A stretch of 64,000 nt of DNA. It comes from Geoglobus sp. UBA235 (GTDB taxonomy: Archaea; Halobacteriota; Archaeoglobi; Archaeoglobales; Archaeoglobaceae). Positions 42,680-51,168 of the stretch are shown piece after piece. The notes under the pieces were generated by a model. The model was not told the DNA's origin, made no database searches, and saw only the letters and a list, made by a program, of their open reading frames with translations. The stretch covers positions 85,510 through 149,509 of the forward strand of contig DACG01000030.1 of the NCBI GenBank assembly GCA_002494725.1, in the 5' to 3' direction. Position numbers and translations under genes: made by a program. The stretch's first letter is position 1, and each line of letters starts with the position of its first letter.

Positions 42680-45031
42680 CTAACCAAAGAATGAGTCGAG
42701 TGTTTTTTGTGTGTTTCCCTTTATGGTAAGCTCGCTGTATCCGAACCTTTCGAGTATTCTCAGGACGCTCGGAATTACCTGGTTGTTGATGTAGTAGTCC
42801 CGATCTATTCTGCGTCTCTCTATCCCGTGTTTGGTCTTTATTTCGACGTACTCTCCGTCAAATCCCTCTATCAGCTCAAGCGGATAAGCCCGATCTCCAA
42901 TGTTTCCGCTGCCTTCAACAATAATGTATCCAACCTTGGTTCCGACGGGATACACGAAGCCAAAGTCCTGGGCCTTGAGCACGGCTTTGACGTGTGCCTG
43001 CATGCTCTCGTACCTCGAGGGCTTCCTGGTCAGGCTCTTGTAGATGACGAACTTATCAAGCAGATACTCTCCCTTTTTTATTCTGTATATAACCTCTCTA
43101 ACAAATCTCATTGCCTTTTCAGGATTCTTGTCTCTCAGTATTATCTCAATGACCTCCCTCTGAACCTCCTTTGCAAGCTCACACCAGTCTCCTCTCCTGA
43201 CCTCAAGTCCCTTGACAACGAGTCTGTTATCAGACGTGAGACCGGCATATCTCTTCTTTTCAACAAAGAATATTGTCCTGTAAACCTCATCGACTTCAAT
43301 GGTAACAGGAAGCTCTTCAGATATTTTTTCTATGAGATTTTCAACCTCCCTTTCAAGCTCTTTCCCATCCAGACCATCCTTCCTGATAAATATGCTATCA
43401 GTATCTCCATACAGAACCTCAAATCCCATATCCCTTGCTATTTCGGCTGATTTTCTTATGAAATATCTCCCCCAGGCTGTTGTTGCCTCGGCACATGCCC
43501 TGCAGTACCATCTGGCTCCGCTCCATCCCGTATAACCGTAAAACGAATTTGTCAGAATTTTTAGAGTTTGCTGCTGGATGTCAAGCAACCTGTACTCAAG
43601 ACTGTCTCTTTCAGCATCCCTCATCTTTGCCTTGATCTCTCTCCTTCTCGATATGAGATCCTGAAGAATTTTCTTGAAAAATCCATCAGGGCTCTTCCTG
43701 AATCTGTGATTCACCTCCGGTGCCACATAGCATTCATCACACTTTCCTGAAACGTAGGTGTCCGGAGAGATGTTGTAGGCGATCATTATTGACGGATACA
43801 TGGATGCAAAATCAAGGCAGTAGACGTTTTCATGGAGCCCTCTCTCAGGTTCAAGGACAAATGCTCCTTCATAGCTTTCCTCAATCTCACTGGGACTCGG
43901 GGCCATCTCACCGAGCTTGAATGCCTCGCTCAGCAGCAGCCAGTCAACCTGCCTTCCTCTTCCCATCCTTGTGATGTCATCGACAGGCAGCCGTATCATC
44001 TTTGAGAGTTCATAGTGCATTGGCAGGAGCTCTTCGGCTATGAAGTAGGTGTTCAGAATGTCCTGCCTCGAATATCTGAAGACACTCTCCCTCTCTCCCG
44101 AAACCCATTTTCTGTAAATGTCCTTTGCCTCAATGTCCGCTATTTCAATTTTACCTCCTAAAAATTCTGCAACATTTTCGAGCTTTTTCACCTTGACATC
44201 GAGCCTCATTGCCAAGTCATAGAGATCAACATTGAGCCTTCCTGTTATCTTTGGCCTTCCTCCCCTGAATGTGAGCTCGCTACCATCTCTTCCTATTGCA
44301 AGCCTTACAGACAGTTTTTCCGCCCTCTTTTTTAAATACGGCCAGTCAAAACCGTCCTGATTGTAGCCCACAATTATATCCGGATCGAGCTCCCTTATCA
44401 GCCTTACAAACCTCGCAATTATCTCCCTCTCATCTCCGTGGATTATCTCCTCAAACTCCCCCATCTTGACCCCAATGATTATAATGGGATCCCTATCAGC
44501 ATCTGCCATGCCGAACTCTGTGAGCATCTCACAGTCAAATGCAAGAACATTAATCTCAGGAAACCCGTTTCTGGCTGTTCTCCTTACCTCCTCCGCATCA
44601 ACAACCCTTATCCCCTTCTCAATTCTCTCACTTCCCTGAACCAAAATGCCATCCATGCACGCTAAATCCCTGTCAATAAGATATCTGTATGCAAATGGGA
44701 TGTCTGCCTCCCTCACATCCCCGTGTACCCTAAAAGCCTCTCTCAGCTTCGGAACATCCTGAGGATGTCTCGCATAAATCCTGTACACGTTCACCTTCCT
44801 GCCAAACATTCTTCTCTCAACAACCTCATAGCTGAGGGGGGCGATCATCCTGTTTCTGGTCTCAACCCTCACACTCATGGGATCGAAATCGTCATGAGGG
44901 ATTACGTAAAAGTACGGAGTGAAGTTCCTGTCGTAAACAACAAAAACGCCATCCTCATCCTTGCACCACAGCCTGACAACTGCTCTGTCATTTTCCGTTA
45001 TGTAGTCAGCATCAATCAACCATCCTTCCAT
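42680..45031 (-). CDS. polB: Family B DNA polymerase
   Basis: A 783-residue replicative-type polymerase without intein. Exonuclease motif FDCEM near residue 165, then GYNQDGFDWPYL; polymerase motifs DFASMYPSIMIAYNI, KILTNSFYGYTG and YGDTDSIF; C-terminal KKRYAGL. It ends with a PIP-like tail (QKTLDSFFG), which binds the PCNA clamp. The standard length is about 780. A plus-strand cobT gene diverges from it. Confidence 0.97.
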   Translation of the reverse strand: MEGWLIDADYITENDRAVVRLWCKDEDGVFVVYDRNFTPYFYVIPHDDFDPMSVRVETRNRMIAPLSYEVVERRMFGRKVNVYRIYARHPQDVPKLREAFRVHGDVREADIPFAYRYLIDRDLACMDGILVQGSERIEKGIRVVDAEEVRRTARNGFPEINVLAFDCEMLTEFGMADADRDPIIIIGVKMGEFEEIIHGDEREIIARFVRLIRELDPDIIVGYNQDGFDWPYLKKRAEKLSVRLAIGRDGSELTFRGGRPKITGRLNVDLYDLAMRLDVKVKKLENVAEFLGGKIEIADIEAKDIYRKWVSGERESVFRYSRQDILNTYFIAEELLPMHYELSKMIRLPVDDITRMGRGRQVDWLLLSEAFKLGEMAPSPSEIEESYEGAFVLEPERGLHENVYCLDFASMYPSIMIAYNISPDTYVSGKCDECYVAPEVNHRFRKSPDGFFKKILQDLISRRREIKAKMRDAERDSLEYRLLDIQQQTLKILTNSFYGYTGWSGARWYCRACAEATTAWGRYFIRKSAEIARDMGFEVLYGDTDSIFIRKDGLDGKELEREVENLIEKISEELPVTIEVDEVYRTIFFVEKKRYAGLTSDNRLVVKGLEVRRGDWCELAKEVQREVIEIILRDKNPEKAMRFVREVIYRIKKGEYLLDKFVIYKSLTRKPSRYESMQAHVKAVLKAQDFGFVYPVGTKVGYIIVEGSGNIGDRAYPLELIEGFDGEYVEIKTKHGIERRRIDRDYYINNQVIPSVLRILERFGYSELTIKGNTQKTLDSFFG

Positions 45032-45147
45032 TCAGATCTATATCCATCCATTCATATTTAACCCTTTCACGGATTCGGCCCATGAGATTGTATTACTAAT
45101 GTGATACAAAACAAAAGGTTTTATTGCATTTGAGGTGGAAAATTTCC

Positions 45148-46176
45148 ATGAGCTACAGGGTTGTTAAGGGCAGAGATTTTTCTGATCTGCTTGAGAAAAA
45201 GGTTGCATTTGTCCTGTGCATTGGAAACACGATGACTGCTGGAATTCCGGGAATAACTGTTGCGGGAGAGAGTCCTGAGCTGATAAAATTCACTCCACCT
45301 GCAGATGCCGAGCTTCTGTGCTACGGACACTGCAGGAGCATTCCATTTCCCCCAGCAACACCAGATGGAAAGCCAACTCCGGCCCTGATAACCTACACTG
45401 CCTTAAGGCTGACTGGTGTCCCGCTCTTTGTTGTTGACAGCGGACTGATAGAGAAGCCAAAAATGCCGTACTACTCTGTCGGTGCACCTGTGGGAGAGAA
45501 CATAGCCCGAGGAAAAGCAATGGATTATGAGAAAGCAGAAGAGACATTTGAATACGCAAAAATCCTGGGGAAAGAACTCTCAAAGGAGTTCGATGTTCTC
45601 ATGATTGGAGAGAGCATACCCGCAGGAACGACAACAGCTGGAGCTGTTCTGAAGGCGATGGGATTGAACCCGAGGGTTTCATCGAGCATGCCCGAGAATC
45701 CGGTTCACATCAAACAGGAGGTTATTGCCAAGGCTGTTTCAAGAGTTAAAAGTGATGATCCCATCGAGATAATTTCCGAGGTTGGAGATCCCGTACTCCT
45801 TACAGTTTCCGGGATTACTGCCGGATCAGGGAAGCCTGTTGTTCTTGCAGGTGGCACGCAGATGGCGGCGGTTTCCCAGATAGTGAGGAGACTCAGGCAG
45901 AATGCAGAGGTGTTCATAGCGACGACAAAATACGTGGTCGATGACAGCACAGCAGATATTGCCGGAATGTCTGCAGGAGATGTGATTGCAAGTGACCCCG
46001 GACTTGGAAGTTCATCAAAGTCTGGATTGAGAGCTTACGAGGAGGGATTTGTGAAGGAAGGGGTTGGAGCTGGTGGTGCAGCCCTCTTAGCTTTCAAAAG
46101 AGGATACAGACAGGAACAACTTGTGAGGGAGATGGAAAGGGATTACGAGGTGATAGTTGAGCAGGCTGAGAAGTAA
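45148..46176 (+). CDS. cobT: Nicotinate-nucleotide-dimethylbenzimidazole phosphoribosyltransferase-like protein (CobT family)
   Basis: About 342 residues of the archaeal CobT-type group (TPPADAELLCYGHCRSIPFP, IGESIPAGTTTAGAVLKAMG, SGKPVVLAGGTQMAAV). It activates the lower-ligand base for cobalamin or pseudo-cobalamin. The frame opens at 45124, but ATG 45148 with GAGGTGG upstream and MSYRVVKGRDFSD is the natural start. Pairs functionally with cobQ and the B12-dependent mutase. Confidence 0.9.
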   Translation: MSYRVVKGRDFSDLLEKKVAFVLCIGNTMTAGIPGITVAGESPELIKFTPPADAELLCYGHCRSIPFPPATPDGKPTPALITYTALRLTGVPLFVVDSGLIEKPKMPYYSVGAPVGENIARGKAMDYEKAEETFEYAKILGKELSKEFDVLMIGESIPAGTTTAGAVLKAMGLNPRVSSSMPENPVHIKQEVIAKAVSRVKSDDPIEIISEVGDPVLLTVSGITAGSGKPVVLAGGTQMAAVSQIVRRLRQNAEVFIATTKYVVDDSTADIAGMSAGDVIASDPGLGSSSKSGLRAYEEGFVKEGVGAGGAALLAFKRGYRQEQLVREMERDYEVIVEQAEK

Positions 46177-46186
46177 AATTTTTCTT

Positions 46187-46930
46187 TCAACTTTCCTGTT
46201 TTCCAGCAATTTCAGGATATACTTCTTTTCTCGCAAAAATGAGATCCTCTATGGTGTCTATCTCCGTCCATGGGAGACCCGAGGTTTTTGAATAGTTTAT
46301 CTCGTACCCTTTATCAATCATCCTCTGAAATGCGTGCTCATAGAATACCCTCCTTCCATGGATTTCCATCGTTTCCGATACACACTCAAGGAGCAGATCC
46401 CCGGATTTCTTTGTGACCTTTGTTATGCCTATATACTCACCATCTGAGTCCATGGGATTTAGTTTCTTGCTTATTGCAACAACCCTGTCTCCCTCAACCT
46501 TTACCTTCATCTCTTCCCTTCCAAGCTCCTCCCTGAAGTCCACAGATATTGTGAGGTTCTTTTTATCGCTGGAGTGTATGCTGGAGAAGATTTCAGGATG
46601 AAAGATTATGTCTGAGTTGAGTATGTAAAAAGGGGCATTTATCTCCTTTATGGCGAGATAAAGGCTGTATATGTTGTTGGTCTCATCGTACCTGTTATTG
46701 TGTATGTACTCCACATTCACCTCGCTGAAGTTCTCGTCAACATACTCCCTTATCTTGTATGCCTTGTGACCTGTGACAATGATAAAATCAGTTATCCCTT
46801 CTGAGATGAGGGTGCTCAGGGAATGGGCAAGCAGAGGCTTTCCCCCAACATCTACAAGAGCTTTTGGAACTTTTTCGGTAATTTTTTCCAGTCTTGAGCC
46901 CATTCCTGCTGCAAGGATGATCGCCCTCAT
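46187..46930 (-). CDS. Sugar/inositol-phosphate nucleotidyltransferase (IPCT-like)
   Basis: A 247-residue nucleotidyltransferase: AIILAAGMGSRLEKITEKVP KALVDVGGKPLL at the N-terminus, NNRYDETNNIYSLYLA, and the metal motif LNSDIIFHP. The closest fit is L-myo-inositol-1-phosphate cytidylyltransferase, the first step to di-myo-inositol phosphate in thermophiles. In Archaeoglobus the enzyme is fused to its phosphotransferase partner; here the partner is the divergent gene at 47.0 kb. CTP versus UTP use cannot be read from the sequence. Confidence 0.8.
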   Translation of the reverse strand: MRAIILAAGMGSRLEKITEKVPKALVDVGGKPLLAHSLSTLISEGITDFIIVTGHKAYKIREYVDENFSEVNVEYIHNNRYDETNNIYSLYLAIKEINAPFYILNSDIIFHPEIFSSIHSSDKKNLTISVDFREELGREEMKVKVEGDRVVAISKKLNPMDSDGEYIGITKVTKKSGDLLLECVSETMEIHGRRVFYEHAFQRMIDKGYEINYSKTSGLPWTEIDTIEDLIFARKEVYPEIAGKQES

Positions 46931-47006
46931 GAAAAGACTTCAGATGAAATTTATTTAAACATTTTGTAAAATTTGGGAAGGAGGTGATAAGATTCAGTTT
47001 GAGTAT

Positions 47007-47558
47007 GTGATTACAAATTTGGTTTACAGAAAGTTCTCGAGACCCATTGCCAGATTTCTCATGAGGTTCAATGTGAGTCCAAACGCCATAACTTACCTTT
47101 CATTTTTCATTGGCATACTTTCAGCCTTCCTCATAGCCACCGGCAGAATATATGAGGGCATCGTTCTTCTCTTCATTTCACAGATATTTGACTGTGTTGA
47201 TGGTGATCTTGCAAGAATGAGTGGAAAGGTGACGAGATACGGTGCTTTCATTGACAGGGTATTCGACAGGTTTGTTGATGCAGCCCTCATCACAGGCATA
47301 GTTGCTCTGAATCCGGAAAAGCTCTGGCTTGCCGGATTTCTTGCCCTCACCTTCTCTTTTGGTGTCAGCATTTCAAGAGCCATGGCCGAAGCTGAGGGGG
47401 CCGAGTGCAAGGTTGGAATAGCCGGAAGAGACACAAGAATCGTACTGATAATGATCGGTGTTCTGCTGGGATACTATCTTGAAACGCTAATCCTGATAGC
47501 AGTTCTGAGTTTTATAACAACGGTTCACAGAATTATCCACACTGTAAGGCAGTTTTAG
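47007..47558 (+). CDS. CDP-alcohol phosphotransferase, DIPP synthase-like
   Basis: A 183-residue membrane enzyme with the CDP-alcohol motif DCVDGDLARMSGKVTRYGAF, then DRVFDR, and about six helices. It probably joins CDP-inositol with inositol phosphate to form di-myo-inositol phosphate phosphate, given the cytidylyltransferase next door. A strong GGAGGTGAT at 46980-46988 is 18 bases before GTG 47007, too far; an in-frame ATT at 46992 has ideal spacing. Confidence 0.82.
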   Translation: MITNLVYRKFSRPIARFLMRFNVSPNAITYLSFFIGILSAFLIATGRIYEGIVLLFISQIFDCVDGDLARMSGKVTRYGAFIDRVFDRFVDAALITGIVALNPEKLWLAGFLALTFSFGVSISRAMAEAEGAECKVGIAGRDTRIVLIMIGVLLGYYLETLILIAVLSFITTVHRIIHTVRQF

Positions 47559-47598
47559 TCTGAATCAGATTTTTATACTTCTGCTCCATATTCTTTTT

Positions 47599-48192
47599 AT
47601 GGCCCACAGGTTTTCAGGAGACCCTGAAATTCTTAGAAGTGAAAGGAGAAGGAGGATACTCCCGACAGATGCCCTTGAAAGAGAGGTGATTTCAAGGCTG
47701 AAATTCAGGGAAAATGCTGTTGACTATGGTGCCGGAACCGGATACTTCACCGAGATTCTTGCAGGGCACTTCAGAAGAGTTTATGCAGTTGAGGCTGAAA
47801 GTAAAATGGCAGAAATCCTCTGGAAAGAGATGGAAAAAAGGGGCATAAAAAATGTCGGGATCATAATCTCCGACACACCTCCAGATTTTGACTTTCAGAT
47901 TGATTTCATTTTATTCTCGAATGTTCTTCATGAGGTCGAAAGTCCCGAAAAGTTTATGGAATGGAGCAGAGTGGCAAGGGCTGTCTGCATAATTGACTGG
48001 AAGAAAATCGAGACAGAATTTGGACCGCCTGTTGACGAAAGAATAGACCTCAAAACGATGATGGATCTTGCAAAAAAGAACTTCAGATATGTTGAGTCCC
48101 CTGACATCTACCCCATTCACTACACCTTAGTATGCTACAATGAGGAGGATGCTCTGAAGAAGGCCGATAATGAATCCAAGAACAGCACCTGA
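47599..48192 (+). CDS. SAM-dependent methyltransferase
   Basis: A 197-residue class I methyltransferase. The SAM loop is VDYGAGTGYFTEILA, with VYAVEAESKM as the acidic motif II and FDFQIDFILFSNVLHE as motif III. Beginning RFSGDPEILRSERRRRILPT resembles small UbiE-like archaeal enzymes. The substrate is unknown. The 3' end overlaps the convergent DUF445 gene by 66 bases. Confidence 0.85.
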   Translation: MAHRFSGDPEILRSERRRRILPTDALEREVISRLKFRENAVDYGAGTGYFTEILAGHFRRVYAVEAESKMAEILWKEMEKRGIKNVGIIISDTPPDFDFQIDFILFSNVLHEVESPEKFMEWSRVARAVCIIDWKKIETEFGPPVDERIDLKTMMDLAKKNFRYVESPDIYPIHYTLVCYNEEDALKKADNESKNST

Positions 48193-48708
48193 AAGCTCTA
48201 TGAATCTCATTTCGCTTTTTGCAAATCTTTTGAATATTATTTCAGCCTCCTCTTCACTGAATTCAGCTATTTTTCTTTCAAGAAACTTCCTGAAATCCAT
48301 GTTCTCCACAATGGCTGATGTCAGCCTTATCTGCACAGATGAAACAATGTCTGAAATATGATCGGCAAGCCTCTCCCTGAATCCGTATTTTTCAAGGATT
48401 GCTGCAATGGGCTGGCTTCCAAATGCTCTGGCAAGTCTTGACTCTTTGAAAGTTTTGTCAATTGCCTCATGTACCAGCTCTCTGAAATCCTCCTTTTCAA
48501 CGTAATCTCCAACAATGTCAATGAACCTCCTTGCAAGCTCATCGCTTTTTGAAGGTATGAGTCCCTGAAATTCTATACCCAGAATTCTTATCGGTTTTTT
48601 TGGGTGAAAAAGGAGCTTTATGGCAACAACATTTGTTAGATAGCCAATAAACGCTCCGAGAACTGGAGGAATGACAAAAATAATGAATCTGTCCAGAGTT
48701 ACCACCAT
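48127..48708 (-). CDS. DUF445 family membrane protein
   Basis: A 193-residue protein with N-terminal helix containing GAFIGYLTNVVAIKLLFHP and a C-terminal helix GAVLGFIIGLLQSIL, the DUF445 (YheB-like) arrangement with a helical middle. The function is unknown. It overlaps the mutase gene upstream by 1 base, so it is the last gene of the methylmalonyl-CoA transcript. Confidence 0.85.
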   Translation of the reverse strand: MVVTLDRFIIFVIPPVLGAFIGYLTNVVAIKLLFHPKKPIRILGIEFQGLIPSKSDELARRFIDIVGDYVEKEDFRELVHEAIDKTFKESRLARAFGSQPIAAILEKYGFRERLADHISDIVSSVQIRLTSAIVENMDFRKFLERKIAEFSEEEAEIIFKRFAKSEMRFIELSGAVLGFIIGLLQSILLIVAY

Positions 48709-50354
48709 CAGAAGATCTGTGGAGCCCTGTATTCTCCAAAAACCTCTCTCAGAGCATCTGTCATCTCACCAAGAGTTGCCCTTGCTCTGACAGCATCGAG
48801 TATGTATGGAACGAGATTCTCCTCTGGATTTTCGGCAGCTTTCTTGAGTCTCTCTATCGCCTCCTCAACTCTCCCTTTATCTCTGTTCTCCCTGAATCTC
48901 CTTGTCCTCTCGATTTGCTTCCTGACCATTTCTTCATCAATTCTCAGGATCTCGGCCTTGATTTCCTCATCAATTTTGTACTTGTTGACCCCGACAACCA
49001 CGATCTCTCCATCATCTATTGCCTTCTGTTTCTCGTATGCCGATCTCTGGATCTCTCTCTGAATGTAACCATCCTCTATTGCCTTTATCACTCCACCCAT
49101 TTCATCTATCTTCTCAATGTACCTCATTGCCTCCTCCTCTATTCTGTCTGTCAGCCATTCAACATAGTACGCCCCTCCGATCGGATCTGCAACATCTGCA
49201 ACACCGCTCTCCTCGGCAATGATCTGCTGGGTTCTCAAAGCAATTCTTACAGCCTTCTCGGTTGGAAGGCTCAGTGCCTCGTCAAAGCTGTTTGTGTGCA
49301 GGCTTTGAGCCCCTCCAAGCACCGCTGCAAGAGCCTGTAGGGTTACCCTGATTATGTTGTTCTCAGGCTGCTGGGCTGTCAGAGTACATCCTGCTGTCTG
49401 AACATGGAATCTGAGCATCATTGATCTTGGATTTCTGGCATTGAACCTATCCTTCATTATCCTTGCCCACAGCCTTCTTGCAGCCCTGAACTTGGCAACC
49501 TCTTCAAGCAGATTGTTGCCTGATGCAAAGAAGAAGCTCAGTCTCGGGGCAAACTCATCAACATCCATCCCTCTGTCAATGACTCTCTGCACGTACTCGA
49601 TCCCATCAGCCAAGGTAAATGCAACCTCTTGCACAGGAGTGGCTCCGGCCTCCTCCATGTGATAGCCGGAAATGCTTATTGAGTTCCATTTAGGAATTTC
49701 CTTCGCACAGAACATTATTATGTCGGTTGCAAGCCTCAAACTCGGTTCAGGGGGGAATATGTATGTCCCTCTTGCAATGTACTCTTTGAGCATGTCATTC
49801 TGCACAGTTCCCCTAAGTATCTTTCTGTCAACTCCCTGGCTCTCAGCAACGGCTATGTACATGCTCAGAACCTGGGCTGCGGTTGAATTGATGGTCATTG
49901 ATGTTGATACCTTATCAAGGGGAATTCCTGAGAAAAGTATCTCCATGTCTTGGAGAGTATCAATTGCAACCCCGACCTTACCAACCTCTCCGAGAGCCAT
50001 TGGATGATCACTGTCGTATCCAATCTGGGTTGGAAGGTCAAATGCAACACTCAGCCCCGTCTGACCCTGCTCAAGCAGATAGCGGTACCTCTGGTTTGTT
50101 TCCTCGGCAGTTCCAAATCCGGCGTACTGCCTCATTGTCCATAGCCTGCCACGATACATTGTGGGATAAACCCCCCTTGTGAATGGATAAACACCCGGGA
50201 AGCCGAGCTTCTCCTCATAATCCAGATCGATATCCTCAGGTGTGTAAACCCTATCAACCCCAAATCCGCTTGCAGTTCTAAACTCATTTCTTCTTTCAGG
50301 AGCCTTTTCAAGGAGCGGTTTCACATACTTCTCTTCCCACTCTCTCTTGTTCAT
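48708..50354 (-). CDS. Methylmalonyl-CoA mutase large (catalytic) subunit
   Basis: A 548-residue alpha subunit: substrate channel motifs PFTRGVYPTMYRGRLWTMRQ YAGFGTAEETN, SVAFDLPTQ and the TGCTLTAQQPENNIIRV segment. The B12-binding domain is absent and is encoded by the separate gene at 53.1 kb, the usual archaeal split form. It interconverts (R)-methylmalonyl-CoA and succinyl-CoA by a cobalamin radical mechanism. It lies 15 bases after the biotin carrier gene. Confidence 0.97.
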   Translation of the reverse strand: MNKREWEEKYVKPLLEKAPERRNEFRTASGFGVDRVYTPEDIDLDYEEKLGFPGVYPFTRGVYPTMYRGRLWTMRQYAGFGTAEETNQRYRYLLEQGQTGLSVAFDLPTQIGYDSDHPMALGEVGKVGVAIDTLQDMEILFSGIPLDKVSTSMTINSTAAQVLSMYIAVAESQGVDRKILRGTVQNDMLKEYIARGTYIFPPEPSLRLATDIIMFCAKEIPKWNSISISGYHMEEAGATPVQEVAFTLADGIEYVQRVIDRGMDVDEFAPRLSFFFASGNNLLEEVAKFRAARRLWARIMKDRFNARNPRSMMLRFHVQTAGCTLTAQQPENNIIRVTLQALAAVLGGAQSLHTNSFDEALSLPTEKAVRIALRTQQIIAEESGVADVADPIGGAYYVEWLTDRIEEEAMRYIEKIDEMGGVIKAIEDGYIQREIQRSAYEKQKAIDDGEIVVVGVNKYKIDEEIKAEILRIDEEMVRKQIERTRRFRENRDKGRVEEAIERLKKAAENPEENLVPYILDAVRARATLGEMTDALREVFGEYRAPQIF

Positions 50355-50369
50355 TTCATCTCACCCCAA

Positions 50370-51026
50370 CTATGAAAGGGAAAACAGAGGGTCTCCGATC
50401 TGAACCCTGCTGCCTTCACCAACAAAAATCCTCGAGAGTTTGCCATCTGATGGGCTCGAGATCTCGTTCTCCATCTTCATTGCCTCAAGCACGAGCACTG
50501 CCTCCCCTGCCCTAACAGTTTCCCCTTCTCTTTTTAGCACTTTAACGACAGTTCCGGCCATTTCTGCTCTGACAACATTTCCATCTTCAGATGATGTTGA
50601 TGTCTTCATCTGAACATCTGAGTCCGGTTGCTCATTTTCTGAAATCACAAGCAGCACATCTCCTGCCTGAACCTTGTCTCCATCGCTGACCAGCACCTCC
50701 TCAACAACCCCTGAATACGGGCTTGTAACCTCGTTCTCCATCTTCATTGCCTCAAGCACCAGCACTGCCTGCCCCCTCTCCACCCTCTCTCCCTTTTTAA
50801 CGAGAACCCTCACTATGCTTCCGGACATTTCAGCTCTTATCTCCCCACCCTCTCTTGCAACAGATTGTTTTTCATCCTCTCTCTTTCTGAGAACTTCTTT
50901 TGCTTTTTCTGATAGCTCGATTATCTCTTCCTTGCCATTAATGATCACCCTGAATCTGTTTCGGGATATTTCCTCAACCTCAACCCTGAAGGTTCTGTTA
51001 TTGACAGCAACATCGTAAACCGGCAA
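50370..51026 (-). CDS. Biotin carrier protein with two tandem biotinyl domains
   Basis: About 218 residues. An N-terminal strand-rich linker (VYDVAVNNRTFRVEVEEISR) is followed by two biotinyl domains, each with the biotin lysine in VLEAMKMEN, near residues 103 and 191. Normal carriers (MmdC, AccB, PycB) have one. Either both lysines are charged or one domain is structural. The start TTG 51026 lies one base after the stop of the 43-residue gene; a longer frame opens at 51050. Confidence 0.88.
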   Translation of the reverse strand: MPVYDVAVNNRTFRVEVEEISRNRFRVIINGKEEIIELSEKAKEVLRKREDEKQSVAREGGEIRAEMSGSIVRVLVKKGERVERGQAVLVLEAMKMENEVTSPYSGVVEEVLVSDGDKVQAGDVLLVISENEQPDSDVQMKTSTSSEDGNVVRAEMAGTVVKVLKREGETVRAGEAVLVLEAMKMENEISSPSDGKLSRIFVGEGSRVQIGDPLFSLS

Positions 51027-51027
51027 G

Positions 51028-51159
51028 CTACCACCCCGGAACTCTTGCAATGATCTTCCAGATGTTACTCCTTGGCTTTATCTCAATTGGCTTTTCAGAG
51101 TGATCCTCAAGATATCTGTGTATGGCCGCCACAGCTGCAATAAACTCGTCGGGATTCAT
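51028..51159 (-). CDS. Small 43-residue carboxylase-associated subunit
   Basis: An ATG-started frame with GAGGTGG upstream, squeezed between the carboxyltransferase (9-base gap) and the biotin carrier (1-base gap). The product MNPDEFIAAVAAIHRYLEDH followed by KPRSNIWKIIARVPGW has a short helix rich in Ala and a basic tail ending in SxW-like motifs. It looks like the soluble end of Na+-pump OadG/MmdD or acyl-CoA carboxylase epsilon-type small subunits, without a membrane helix. This is the likely bridging subunit of the complex. Confidence 0.8.
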   Translation of the reverse strand: MNPDEFIAAVAAIHRYLEDHSEKPIEIKPRSNIWKIIARVPGW

Positions 51160-51168
51160 GTTACCACC

